Notes: a model not told the origin generated them from the letters alone. 64,000 nucleotides of DNA from Novosphingobium sp. (GCA_024236175.1 JACKKY010000002.1:1-64000); one strand, 5' to 3'; shown: positions 16,506-25,517, counted from the first letter of the stretch. Translations and numbers: made by a program.

Positions 16506-17564
16506 ATGACTGTCAACATCAAGAACTGGCAGGAACTGAAGAAGCCCAACAGCCTGGAAGTAAAGCCGGGTGTTGACGCCAAGCGCCGCGCGACCTTCGT
16601 CGCCGAGCCTCTGGAGCGCGGCTTCGGCCTGACGCTCGGCAATGCGCTGCGTCGCGTGCTGCTTTCCTCGCTGCAGGGCGCGGCCATCACCTCGATCAAG
16701 ATCGAGAATGTGCTGCACGAGTTCTCGAGCCTCGCCGGCGTGCGCGAGGATGTGACCGACATCGTCCTCAACATCAAGCAGGTCGCGCTCAAGATGCAGG
16801 GTGAAGGGCCGAAGCGTCTCCAGCTTTCGGCGACCGGCCCCTGCGAAGTGACCGCGGGCGACATTGCCGTCTCCGGCGATATCGAGGTGATGAACAAGGA
16901 TCTGGTGATCTGCCACCTCGATGAGGGCGCGACGCTCAACATGGAACTCACGGCCGACACCGGCAAAGGCTACGTCCCGGCCGTTTCCAACCGCCCGGCC
17001 GACGCGCCGATCGGTCTGATCCCGGTCGACTCGCTCTATTCGCCGGTCCGCCAGGTCTCCTACAAGGTAGACAATGCGCGTATCGGCCAGGAGCTGGACT
17101 TCGACAAGCTGAACCTCACGGTCGAGACCGACGGTACGGTCACTCCGGAAGATGCCGTCGCCTATGCCGCGCGCATCCTGCAGGACCAGCTCGCGCTGTT
17201 CGTCCACTTCGAGGACATCGCCGCCGTGGGGGCGCCGCAGATGATCGGCCTCGCTGCTGCTGCGCCGGAAGAGAGCGACACCAACCAGCTCAACCGTTAC
17301 CTGCTCAAGAAGGTCGACGAGCTGGAGCTGTCGGTGCGTTCGGCCAACTGCCTCAAGAACGACAACATCATCTACATCGGCGATCTCGTGCAGAAGACCG
17401 AGGCGGAGATGCTGCGTACGCCGAATTTCGGCCGCAAGTCGCTCAACGAGATCAAGGAAGTGCTGTCCAGCATGGGGCTGCGCCTCGGCATGGACATCCC
17501 GGGCTGGCCGCCCGAGAACATCGAGGAAATGGCCAAGAAGCTCGAACAGGAGCTGCTGGGCTGA
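16506..17564 (+). CDS. rpoA: DNA-directed RNA polymerase alpha subunit
   Basis: The alpha subunit nucleates RNA polymerase assembly and contacts UP elements and activators. The 352-residue protein has the N-terminal dimerisation domain (about residues 20-240, with RGFGLTLGNALRRVLLSSL) and the C-terminal domain (about 270-335, with ELSVRSANCLKNDNIIYIGD and GRKSLNEIKEVLSSMGLRL). It keeps the usual position between rpsK and rplQ, with gaps of 104 and 105 bases. Confidence 0.98.
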   Translation: MTVNIKNWQELKKPNSLEVKPGVDAKRRATFVAEPLERGFGLTLGNALRRVLLSSLQGAAITSIKIENVLHEFSSLAGVREDVTDIVLNIKQVALKMQGEGPKRLQLSATGPCEVTAGDIAVSGDIEVMNKDLVICHLDEGATLNMELTADTGKGYVPAVSNRPADAPIGLIPVDSLYSPVRQVSYKVDNARIGQELDFDKLNLTVETDGTVTPEDAVAYAARILQDQLALFVHFEDIAAVGAPQMIGLAAAAPEESDTNQLNRYLLKKVDELELSVRSANCLKNDNIIYIGDLVQKTEAEMLRTPNFGRKSLNEIKEVLSSMGLRLGMDIPGWPPENIEEMAKKLEQELLG

Positions 17565-17567
17565 TCA

Positions 17568-17591
17568 CTGTCCCTCGCTCGTGAGGGACAG
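17568..17591 (+). promoter_or_regulatory. Intercistronic hairpin rpoA-rplQ
   Basis: CTGTCCCTC (17568-17576) and GAGGGACAG (17583-17591) form a perfect 9-bp stem with a 6-base loop four bases after the rpoA stop. There is no T-run, so it is more likely a processing or mRNA-stability element that uncouples rpoA and rplQ levels. Confidence 0.5.
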
Positions 17592-17669
17592 AAGGGTCAC
17601 GGCGGCCACCCCAAGCGCCGCCAGGACCGGGGTACCTGATACGGCCCCCGTACGAACGGAGTAGAAAAC

Positions 17670-18092
17670 ATGCGTCACAAGATCAGCGGCCGCAAGCTGC
17701 AGCGTACCTCGTCCCACCGTCGCGCCCTGCTGCGCAACATGTCGGCGGCGCTCATCAAGCATGAGCAGATCACCACCACCCTGCCGAAGGCACGTGAACT
17801 GCGCCCCTATATCGAGAAGCTGATCACGCTTGCGAAGCGTGGCGGCCTCAGCAACCGTCGCCTCGCGCACTCGCGGCTGATGGACGAGACGCAGCTCACC
17901 AAGCTGTTCGACGTGCTGGCCGAGCGCTACGCCGGCCGCAACGGCGGCTACACCCGCATCATCAAGGCCGGCATCCGCGCCTCCGATGCGGCGCCGATCG
18001 CCGTGATTGAACTCGTCGACCGCGACACCGACGCCAAGGGCCAGGACTCAGGCCCGGTGATGAGCGAAATGGAAGAATTCGCGGAAGCCTGA
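17670..18092 (+). CDS. rplQ: 50S ribosomal protein L17
   Basis: L17 is a 50S protein near the exit tunnel. The 140-residue protein begins MRHKISGRKLQRTSSHRRAL with the LRPYIEKLITLAKRGGLSNR segment; the ending EMEEFAEA is a short acidic tail seen in alphaproteobacterial forms. It is the last gene of the cluster and is followed by a terminator-like hairpin. Confidence 0.97.
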   Translation: MRHKISGRKLQRTSSHRRALLRNMSAALIKHEQITTTLPKARELRPYIEKLITLAKRGGLSNRRLAHSRLMDETQLTKLFDVLAERYAGRNGGYTRIIKAGIRASDAAPIAVIELVDRDTDAKGQDSGPVMSEMEEFAEA

Positions 18093-18120
18093 TCGGGGCG
18101 CATCGCGCAGGTAACATGAA

Positions 18121-18154
18121 ACCGGCCGTGGGTGATTTGCTCGCGGCCGTTTTC
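18121..18154 (+). terminator. Terminator after rplQ
   Basis: CGGCCG at 18123-18128 pairs with CGGCCG at 18144-18149, and TTTT follows. The loop is long (15 bases) but can be shortened by further G-U and G-C pairs. It lies about 30 bases after the rplQ stop. Confidence 0.6.
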
Positions 18155-18183
18155 GTATGCTGCGATAGGATTGTGACCGGTAG

Positions 18184-18525
18184 TCAACGCCGCTTGCGCT
18201 GGGCGGCAGCCTTCAAAAGGTCTTCCATGGCGACGATGCAATCGCGGCCCTTGATACCGTCTCCAGTCTTGTCCTCGGGATCGGCTTCGAAGTGTGCCCG
18301 CATCCGGTTGGACAGCTCGACCAGCGCCGAATAATCTTCTTCGCCCACCCTCTCACGGATGAGCTTGAGGCCTTCGTTCAGCGCGAAGAATTCCGAGTCG
18401 ATATTCTGGTCGGGAAAATACCCCGAGTCATCAACGAATTTTGGTGCGGAGAGCATCATGTCCCCTAACAGATCCATGACCTCGCTGATGTCTTTCGGGA
18501 TGTAAAGTGTGCACGGCTTTCGCAT
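18184..18525 (-). CDS. Small acidic protein, candidate immunity protein
   Basis: The 113-residue protein starts MRKPCTLYIPKDISEVMDLL, is rich in Asp and Glu, and ends in a basic AAAQRKRR. No family was recognised. Its ATG lies two bases downstream of the stop of a secreted-toxin-like C-terminus on the same strand, which is the standard place of an immunity gene in polymorphic-toxin systems. An intact reading frame beside a broken toxin would fit an orphan immunity gene kept for protection. Function is inferred from position and character only. Confidence 0.5.
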   Translation of the reverse strand: MRKPCTLYIPKDISEVMDLLGDMMLSAPKFVDDSGYFPDQNIDSEFFALNEGLKLIRERVGEEDYSALVELSNRMRAHFEADPEDKTGDGIKGRDCIVAMEDLLKAAAQRKRR

Positions 18526-18527
18526 TG

Positions 18528-19020
18528 TTAGTTCCCGGGACGACGGATGACATAGGTGCTTTGGGCGCCTATTTGGGTCGGTCTCACGATAATTACTGCA
18601 TCGGGTTTGAAGTCGCTATTGAAGAAGCCGCGAACCTGGCGGGTGTGTGCGGTCTTTCTTGTTAGCGAGACGTCGAATGCGACATTTCCGACTCTGCTAT
18701 CCGCAATGCGATAGGTTCGGTCGGTTCCTGAGGTGTCGTACTCGCGTCCAATGATACGAACTGGTCCACTGCTCTGATCTGCCGGATAAGCTGGTTCACA
18801 TCCGGATTGGCGAGCCCGGAGGTTCACCTTGCTGAAGGTCCGGTAATATCCAAGGCATTGTCAGCCATCGCAACGATTGCGCCGCCTGGAGAGTTTGACG
18901 ATCCGGGGAACACTCGATCGAGGGGCATGGGGTCATAAATGTCGCGAGAATTGTGGCCTCTACGAACTCGCGAATTCGTAGGATATTGCGCTTGTTGGAA
19001 GCGAGCGGGAGCTCCCAATA
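18528..19020 (-). pseudogene. Broken C-terminal end of a secreted polymorphic toxin
   Basis: The last 75 codons (18528 to about 18752) read GPVRIIGREYDTSG, then DSRVGNVAFDVSLTRKT, RGFFNSDFKPDAVIIVRP and the ending YVIRRPGN. This resembles the C-terminal domain of hemagglutinin/Rhs-type contact toxins, as I remember them. Upstream, related-looking sequence continues in another frame (GAIVAMADNALDITGPSAR, a TGA, then ANPDVNQLIRQIRAVDQ), so at least one frameshift and one stop interrupt it. No transporter, repeat or filament region is present. The stretch 19020-19200 shows no further gene and probably contains the promoter of the peptidase gene. The toxin label is moderate; the frame damage is directly visible. 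Confidence 0.5.
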
Positions 19021-19203
19021 CCTCCGATTGAGGTGCCGGAATATTCCCGACCGTTTCCCGTTCTTCGGCGATTTCGTCCCTACGAGGTGATCACGGCGCT
19101 CAGAGAGCTTGGTCCGCCAAGCGCGAATGTGATCCGCCACATCGAATTGCAAAGTCCCGCCTCCCTGCTAACGTCGCCGCCGAATTCGTTTCGGGAGAAG
19201 AGG

Positions 19204-21351
19204 ATGTTTCGCTTTGCCTGCGCGCTGCTTGCGGCCGCCGGGCTTGCCTTTTCTCCGCAGCTGGTCGCGCAGGACATGAAGCCCATCACCTATCCGGAAA
19301 CCCGCCGCGGCGACGTGGTCGAGACGCTGTTCGGCGAGCGGATCGCCGATCCCTATCGCTGGCTCGAAGAGGACGTGCGCAACGATTCGGAAGTGGCCGA
19401 CTGGGTCGAGCGGCAGAACGCCGTCACGCGCGGTTATCTGGACACCTTGCCGCAACGCAGCTGGTTCGAGGGGAAGATTCGCGAACTGCTCGATTACGAA
19501 CGTTTCGGCCTGCCGGTGAAGGCGGGCGGGCGCTATTTCTACACGCGGAACCCGGGCCTGCTCAACCAGCCGCAGCTGTTCGTGCGCAAGGGGCTGAAAG
19601 GCAAGCCGCGCCTGTTGCTCGATCCCAACTCCTGGGCGGAGGACGACGCCACGGCGCTCGACGAGTGGAAACCTTCCGAAGATGGCCGCTACCTGCTTTA
19701 CAGCGTGCAGGACGGCGGCAGCGACTGGCGGATCCTTCGCGTAATCGACGTGAAGACCGGCGAACCGCTTCCCGACGAGATCCACTGGGCCAAGTTCACC
19801 GAACTGGCCTGGGTCGGAAACGAGGGCTTCCTCTATTCGCGCTTTCCCGAGCCCGAAGAGAAGGAAGAGTTCCAGGCGTTGAATTACAATCAGGCGGTCT
19901 GGTTCCACCGCCTGGGCACGAACCAGGACGAGGATGAACTGGTCTTCGCCTCGCCCGATTACCCCGAACACAGCCACTCCGCGCAGGTGACCGAGGACGG
20001 CAGGCTGGCAGTCATCACCAGCGCGATCGGCACCGACTCGCGTTTCGAGCTGCATGTCATCGATCTCACCCGGCGGTCACGCGAGGGCTGGAAGGCGCGC
20101 GAACTCGTGAAGGGTTTCGATCACGATTGGCGACTGGTCGACGGCATGGGCAAGGTCTTGTGGTTCGTCACCAACTGGCAGGCGCCGCGTTTCCGCCTCG
20201 TGGCCATCGATCTGTCGAAGCAGTCGCCGGAGTGGCAGGAACTGGTCTCCGAAAAGCAGGACATCCTCCAGCAGGCGACCATCATCGGCAACCAGCTGGT
20301 GCTGAACTATCTCAGGGATGCCTCCACCCGGGCGATCATCTTCGATCTGAGCGGCAAGTCGATCCGTGAGCTGTCGCTCAACGGAATTGGCAGCGCGGCA
20401 GGGTTTCGCGGCAAGCCGAGCGATCCGGAAACCTTCTACAGCTACACCAGCTTCAATCGTCCGCCGGCGATCTATCGCATGAACATGGTGACAGGCGAAT
20501 CGGAAGCTTTCGCCGAACCGAAGCTGATTTTCAGGCCCGGCGATTACGACGTCGACCAGCGCTTCTACCTGTCGAAGGACGGCACCCGCGTGCCGATGTT
20601 CATCGTCCGCAAGAAGGCCATCGCCAGGGCGGGCAAGCCGGTTCCGACGCTGCTGTATGGCTACGGCGGCTTCGATATTGCCCTGACCCCGAGCTTCTCC
20701 TCGATCCGCATGGCCTGGCTGGAAGCGGGCGGGGCCTTTGCCCTGGCGAACCTTCGCGGAGGCGGAGAATACGGCAGGGAATGGCACGATGCCGGCCGTC
20801 TCGACAACAAGCAGAACGTGTTCGACGATTTCATCGCGGCCGGCGAATTCCTCGTGTCGGAGGGGATTGCGACCGAAGGTGGCCTTGCCATCCAGGGTGG
20901 TTCCAACGGCGGCTTGCTGGTCGGTGCCGTGGCGAACCAGCGGCCGGACCTGTTCGCCGCGGGCAATGCCGCGGTCGGGGTGATGGACATGCTCCGCTTC
21001 GATCGGTTCACGGCCGGGCGCTATTGGGTCGACGACTACGGCTATCCCGACCGCGAAGACGATTTCCGGGTGCTGCGCGCCTATTCGCCCTATCACAACA
21101 TTCGCTCCGGCAAGGACTATCCCGCGCTTCTGGTGACGACGGCGGACACCGACGACCGCGTGGTTCCCGGACACAGCTTCAAATATACCGCGGCGCTTCA
21201 GGCGGCGGATCTGGGCGACAAACCGCACCTGATCCGGATCGAGACCCGCGCCGGCCATGGGTCCGGAAAGCCGACCGACAAGGTGATAGAGGAGGGGGCG
21301 GACGTCCTGGCCTTCCTCGCCGAATGGACCGGGCTGGATGTGCCACGGTAG
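19204..21351 (+). CDS. Prolyl oligopeptidase family serine peptidase (S9A), exported
   Basis: The enzyme would cleave short peptides after proline in the periplasm. The ATG at 19204 gives 715 residues with a clear signal peptide (MFRFACALLAAAGLAFSPQL, then VAQ). A beta-propeller region follows, then the alpha/beta-hydrolase domain. The catalytic triad is visible: Ser567 in GGSNGGLL, Asp650 or the adjacent Asp in DTDDRVVP, and His685 in AGHGSGKP. The open frame extends 57 codons upstream of the signal peptide; that part has no family character and was left out. It appears to be a single-gene unit. Confidence 0.92.
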   Translation: MFRFACALLAAAGLAFSPQLVAQDMKPITYPETRRGDVVETLFGERIADPYRWLEEDVRNDSEVADWVERQNAVTRGYLDTLPQRSWFEGKIRELLDYERFGLPVKAGGRYFYTRNPGLLNQPQLFVRKGLKGKPRLLLDPNSWAEDDATALDEWKPSEDGRYLLYSVQDGGSDWRILRVIDVKTGEPLPDEIHWAKFTELAWVGNEGFLYSRFPEPEEKEEFQALNYNQAVWFHRLGTNQDEDELVFASPDYPEHSHSAQVTEDGRLAVITSAIGTDSRFELHVIDLTRRSREGWKARELVKGFDHDWRLVDGMGKVLWFVTNWQAPRFRLVAIDLSKQSPEWQELVSEKQDILQQATIIGNQLVLNYLRDASTRAIIFDLSGKSIRELSLNGIGSAAGFRGKPSDPETFYSYTSFNRPPAIYRMNMVTGESEAFAEPKLIFRPGDYDVDQRFYLSKDGTRVPMFIVRKKAIARAGKPVPTLLYGYGGFDIALTPSFSSIRMAWLEAGGAFALANLRGGGEYGREWHDAGRLDNKQNVFDDFIAAGEFLVSEGIATEGGLAIQGGSNGGLLVGAVANQRPDLFAAGNAAVGVMDMLRFDRFTAGRYWVDDYGYPDREDDFRVLRAYSPYHNIRSGKDYPALLVTTADTDDRVVPGHSFKYTAALQAADLGDKPHLIRIETRAGHGSGKPTDKVIEEGADVLAFLAEWTGLDVPR

Positions 21352-21389
21352 CGGTTGCTCGCGCCCTTGTTAAGATAAAAGCACAGAAA

Positions 21390-21419
21390 CCTGAACAATG
21401 GCTGTCGCGGCAGTTCAGG
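21390..21419 (+). promoter_or_regulatory. Inverted repeat upstream of the first exported paralogue
   Basis: CCTGAAC (21390-21396) and GTTCAGG (21413-21419) are perfect inverted arms 16 bases apart, about 80 bases before the ATG at 21496. The layout fits a dimeric regulator site; no regulator is known. Confidence 0.3.
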
Positions 21420-21495
21420 ACCGTCTCACTCCGACATTGCTAGACCGTTCTCGAAGCCGGGCACTCCCGTCCGGACCAGCTGAGGATGGAAAGCC

Positions 21496-22065
21496 ATGAA
21501 AAACCTTACCAAAGCCCTGGTCGGAACCGTCGCTGCCGGTGCGATGGCGGTTTCGACGGCTACTCCCGCATTCGCCCGCGACAGGGACAACGGAATCGGC
21601 GCCGGCGAAGTGATTGCCGGTGCCCTGATCATCGGCGGGATCGCTGCGGTTGCCGCCGCGGCCAGCAACAACGATCGGGACCGCTATCGCTACGGGCGCG
21701 ACTATCGCTACGATCGCGCCGGATATCGCCACGGCAACTATCTCAACCCCCGCGAAGCGGTGAGCCGCTGTGTGGCCGCTGCGGAACGCGATGCGAGCCG
21801 TTACAGCTATGGCCGGGCAGACGTGACCGACATCCGCAAGGTGCGGGAGCGGCGCAACGGCTACGATATCAAGGGCCGGATCGCGGTGAATTCGCATGGT
21901 CGTGCCTGGAACAGGGGCGATCGCAATTACGGACGTGGCTGGAACGGCGACTATCGCGGCTGGAACCGCAACCTTCGCGGCTACGACAGCGGCAAGTTCA
22001 CCTGCAAGATCCGTTATGGCCGGGTCACGGATATCGACTACAGCGGCATCCGCGGCCTGCGCTAA
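21496..22065 (+). CDS. Exported Arg/Tyr-rich protein with two cysteines (paralogue 1)
   Basis: The 189-residue protein has a signal peptide (MKNLTKALVGTVAAGAMAVS, cleavage after AFA). Next comes a Gly/Ala-rich hydrophobic stretch GEVIAGALIIGGIAAVAAAA, then an Arg/Tyr/Asp-rich low-complexity region. The C-terminal domain carries two cysteines (SRCVAAAERD and FTCKIRYGRVTDID). The next gene has the same plan. I recognise no functional family; it is probably periplasmic or membrane-tethered, and the cysteines may form a disulfide. Confidence 0.75.
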   Translation: MKNLTKALVGTVAAGAMAVSTATPAFARDRDNGIGAGEVIAGALIIGGIAAVAAAASNNDRDRYRYGRDYRYDRAGYRHGNYLNPREAVSRCVAAAERDASRYSYGRADVTDIRKVRERRNGYDIKGRIAVNSHGRAWNRGDRNYGRGWNGDYRGWNRNLRGYDSGKFTCKIRYGRVTDIDYSGIRGLR

Positions 22066-22190
22066 CGGCCGGTAGGCGGTTCATGCTTGAGAAAGCTGGG
22101 ACCGCCTAACTGGCATATGTGGGTGGTGTGAGTCCCGTTAACCACAATTTCTGGTATGGGGCTGCATATGAATTTGGAGGGTACTCCACG

Positions 22191-22709
22191 ATGAAGATCT
22201 TCAGCTCTCGACCGGCTATCGCGCTAGCTTCGGCGGCAGTCCTTTCGATGACGGCAACTCCCGCCCTTGCGGACGGATGGGGCCGGTATCGCCATCGTCA
22301 CAACAACATCGATGCCGGCGACATTTTCGCCGGACTGTTGGTGATCGGCGGCATTGCGGCGGTTGCCGCTGCTGCCAGCAGCAAGAACAAGGAACGCCGC
22401 GAGCGGGATGACCGCTATCCGGAGCCGGACTATCGTGAGCCCTCCGGCCGTTATGGCGGTTATCCGGATTCGCGCTATGAAGGACGTGACCAGTACGGCA
22501 GCTCTTCCTCCGAGATCGGGGAGGCGGTCGATCGCTGCATCGGCGAGGTCGAGCGCGGTGAGCGCCGCGTGGACGGCGTCGATTCGGTCTGGCGCGACGG
22601 CGAGGGCTGGCGCGTCGACGGACGCATGGATGACGGCAGGGATTTCTCCTGCTCGCTGGACGGCGACGGCAGGATTCGCAAGCTTACAGTCGGAGGCCAG
22701 GCCGCGTAG
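22191..22709 (+). CDS. Exported two-cysteine protein (paralogue 2)
   Basis: The ATG at 22191 follows TTTGGAGGG and gives 172 residues with signal peptide MKIFSSRPAIALASAAVLSM, cleaved after ALA. The hydrophobic block GLLVIGGIAAVAAAASS is nearly the same as in the upstream gene, and the C-terminal domain again has two cysteines (DRCIGEVERG and FSCSLDGDGRIRKL). The linker is acidic and Pro/Tyr/Arg-rich. The pair looks like a diverged tandem duplication with separate 5' regions (125-bp gap). Function unknown. The longer upstream frame was rejected because it puts residues before the signal peptide. Confidence 0.75.
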   Translation: MKIFSSRPAIALASAAVLSMTATPALADGWGRYRHRHNNIDAGDIFAGLLVIGGIAAVAAAASSKNKERRERDDRYPEPDYREPSGRYGGYPDSRYEGRDQYGSSSSEIGEAVDRCIGEVERGERRVDGVDSVWRDGEGWRVDGRMDDGRDFSCSLDGDGRIRKLTVGGQAA

Positions 22710-22741
22710 CTCCCTGAACGGGGCCGGCATCCGATACATGG

Positions 22742-22768
22742 AGGGCGCGCCTCAGGGCGCGCCCTTTC
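22742..22768. terminator. Bidirectional terminator hairpin
   Basis: AGGGCGCGCC (22742-22751) and GGCGCGCCCT (22756-22765) form a perfect 10-bp stem with loop TCAG, followed by TTCC on the plus strand. It sits between the convergent ends of the exported paralogue (22709) and lpd (22769). Confidence 0.65.
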
Positions 22769-24166
22769 CTACATGTGGATCGGCTTGCCCGTCACCGCCA
22801 TAGCCGCTTCATGATAAGCTTCCAGATGGGTCGAATTGGGCGGCGTGGCAAAAGGTAGCAGGCGATGTCTTCAGATGTCGCGCCAGATTATGGCCTGTGC
22901 GGCCTGGGCGATCATCGTTCCGGCGACCGGGGCGTTGCCGCCGCCCTGCTTTGGGGTCCCGTCTTCGCGTCCGCGATGACCTTCCTGAAAGCCGTCGGGT
23001 TCGCGGTTGAAAAGTCTTGGCGCGCGGCTGTTGGCCAGCATCGGGAACTTGCCTACGTTCTTCGTGGCCGGCTTCCTGGCCGCGCTTCCTCCGGTGAGCC
23101 GACGCCGGCGATTTCCGGCATCGTGGAATACGCCCGGGATCATCGTGGTTCGTGCCGACCTGCCGGCGATGTTCTCGGCGACGGCGATGCCTTCGTCCTC
23201 GGCAGCAGCCAGGCCAGCATCGGGCCGGGGATCACGTCGCCGATGGCCCATACGCCGTCACCTTGAGTCGGAATTCGTGGTCCGTCTCGATCTGGCCTCG
23301 CTTGTTGGTCTCGAGCCCGATCGCATCTGTCGGTCCATCGGTATTGGGCCGCCTGCCGATCGCTGCCAGCACGCAGTCTGCCTTCAGCGTCTCTTCCTTG
23401 CCGCCCTTGGCGAGCTCCAGCGTAAGCGTGGCGGTCTTACCGCGTACCGTAGCCTTGATGACCTTGGTGGACAGCTTCAGCTCCATGCCCTGCCCTGGCG
23501 AAGATCTTGGCCGCTTCCTTACGGATTTCGCCGTGTGCCCGGGAGCAGCTGGTCGAGAATTCGACGACCGTGACATGGCGCCCAGCCGTCGCCAGACCGG
23601 CCCGAAGTTCCAGTCCGATGACGCCGCCGCCGATGACGAGCGAGATGCTTCGGCACGCTGTCCAGCGCCAGCGCGCCGGTGGGATCGACGATGACGCCCT
23701 TGTCGTTGTCGACATCGACGCCGGGCAGGGGGCGTGACCGATGAGCCGGTCGCGACCGACGTTTCCTGGCCGTATGGTCTTGCCCGCGACTTCGACCGTT
23801 TGCGGGTCTGGGTGGCAGGGGGCGCTGACCAGTCGACCTTGACAGCTGTGAACAGGGAAGGCGATGCCTTTTCCGGTCAGTTCATGACCGCCGTCATGTC
23901 TCGTTCTGCAGGGCCAGCAGGTCAGTTCGACCTTGGCGGACTTCACGCCGAACTGCCAAGCGTGCCGTCATGCGCCTCCTCGAACAATCCGGAGCCGTGC
24001 AGGAGCGCCTTGGAAGAATGCAATACCGACGTTGAGGCAGGTGCCGCCAGCGTCTCGCGGCTTCCGCGCAGAAGCTGTCTTCAGCCCCAGCTGCGCCGCG
24101 CGGATGGCGGCGACATAGCCGCCGGACCGGCACCGATGACAGGACGTCGTAATCGTAATCAGCCAT
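22769..24166 (-). pseudogene. lpd: Dihydrolipoamide dehydrogenase (E3), frameshifted throughout
   Basis: E3 reoxidises dihydrolipoamide in the 2-oxoglutarate dehydrogenase complex. On the minus strand the start MADYDYDVL at 24166 is correct. One missing C in a CC run (plus strand, near 24143) then shifts the frame just before the FAD-binding glycines. Family fragments follow in changing frames: VIGGGVIGLEL, STKVIKATVRGKTATLTLE, CVLAAIGRRPNTDG, AEDEGIAVAENIAG, AGTMIAQAAQA and the correct ending EAAMAVTGKPIHM. The total length of about 1.4 kb is that of an intact gene. The damage is small indels with little loss of coding character, which points to sequence error at least as much as to decay. 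Confidence 0.85.
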
Positions 24167-24177
24167 TCTTTACTCCG

Positions 24178-24254
24178 TCATCCCAGCCAAGGCCGGGATC
24201 TCAGGCTGTTGGGTTCTGCCGTGCCCGCATAAGGGCCCCAGCCTTCGCTGGGGT
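24178..24254. repeat. REP-like palindromic element between sucB and lpd
   Basis: A GTCATCCCAGC-type half (24178-24203) is followed by CCCCAGC (24236-24242), CTTC, GCTGGGG (24247-24253) and TGACG. The arms and the terminal GTCA/TGAC match intergenic repeats that I know from sphingomonad genomes. It lies in the 92-bp gap between the end of sucB and the start of lpd. Confidence 0.5.
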
Positions 24255-24258
24255 GACG

Positions 24259-25515
24259 CTACGTCACCAGATCGATCAGGATCCGCGTCAGGTCCTCGAT
24301 CCTTCCTTGATGATCTTGAGGCGTTACCGCCTCGCGCCCATCGATCAGGCGGTGGTCACCAGAGACAGCACGCGATATACATCATCGGACGGATCACCAC
24401 TTCGCCGTTCACCGCGACGGGCGATTACTCGATCCGGTGGAACCCCAGCACACGCCGACTGTGGCAGTTGATGATGAGAGGGTCGACAGCAGCGATCGAA
24501 CACGCCGCCAGGTGGAAATCGCGGTGCCGCCTTCATGTGTCGTCAGGGTGAGCTCACCGTCGCGCGCGCGCGCTTGCCGTAATCGGCGATCGCATTCTCG
24601 ATCTGGGCGAAAAGGCGCGTGCTGTCGGCGTACGCACATTTCGGCACGACCAGACCATTGGGCGCAGGGGCCGCGACGGTGGCCGACATAATTGACGATA
24701 GACGATCTCCTCGCCGTCTATCTGGGCGTTGACGGCAGGGATGTCCATGAAGCGCGAAGGCAGGCGGCCTTGGCGAAAAAAGCCCATGAAGCCCAGGCGA
24801 ACGCGTGCTTCTTCTCGAACACGTCCTTGTACTTGTTCCGCGCGCGATCACCGCCGTCATGTCGACGTCGTTGAACGTGGTCAGCAACCTGCGGTATCCT
24901 GCGCGTCGCCAGGCCTTTTGGCGATAGTCTGGCGCAGACGGGTCATCTTCACCGTTCCTCGCGGCGTTCCCCCATCGGCGCAGGGCTCGGGCGGGGAGGG
25001 CGCAGGTACTGATGCTGCCGGTTCCGGGAGTGCTGTCCTGCTTCTTGGCCTGCGCCGCAGCGTGATATCCTCCGCGGTCAGGCGGCCGTCCTTGCCGGTT
25101 CCCTTCACGCCTGAAGGGTCGATACCGTATTCAGAACCGCGCGGCGCACCGCGAAGCTTCCTGACGCCTCGTCCAGGCAGCTTCGCTACGCTACCCGCTG
25201 GCTTTGTCTTCTGTGGGCTCAGCCCGCCGGTTCGAGAGCTCCAGGCTCCGCTTTCGGCGTCAGTGCGGGTTTGGGGCTCTGGCCGGATCCGGCGTCCTGG
25301 CGATGACTGCGCCGACGGACACCATATATCGCCGACCTCGGCGAGCTGCTCGCCCATTACGCCAGCTGTCGGCGACATGACTTCGACAGAGACCTTGTCG
25401 GTTTCGGGCTGGCGATCGGCTCAGCCGACAGCTTCGCCCGGCTGCTTTGACCATTCGCCGATCGTCGCTTCGGATGTGGATTCGCCTGGGGTGGAACCTT
25501 GACTTCGCTGGACAT
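24259..25515 (-). pseudogene. sucB: Dihydrolipoyl succinyltransferase (E2), frameshifted throughout
   Basis: E2 transfers the succinyl group from lipoate to CoA. The start MSSEVKVP (25515) and the lipoyl domain with ETDKVSVEVMSPTAG and VMGEQLAEVGD are visible in shifting frames. So are the subunit-binding domain (EYGIDPSGVKGTGKDGRLT), the linker KMTRLRQTIAKR, the core segment DIPAVNAQIDGEEIVYR and an ending IEDLTRILIDLVT at 24259. The span of 1,257 bp fits an intact gene of about 418 codons. No single frame covers more than a fraction of it. It starts three bases after the sucA stop, the expected operon spacing. Confidence 0.85.
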
Positions 25516-25517
25516 TC

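Noticed and set aside
19033..19203. A 57-codon upstream extension of the prolyl oligopeptidase frame
   Set aside because: It would place residues before an obvious signal peptide; the ATG at 19204 gives a proper export signal.
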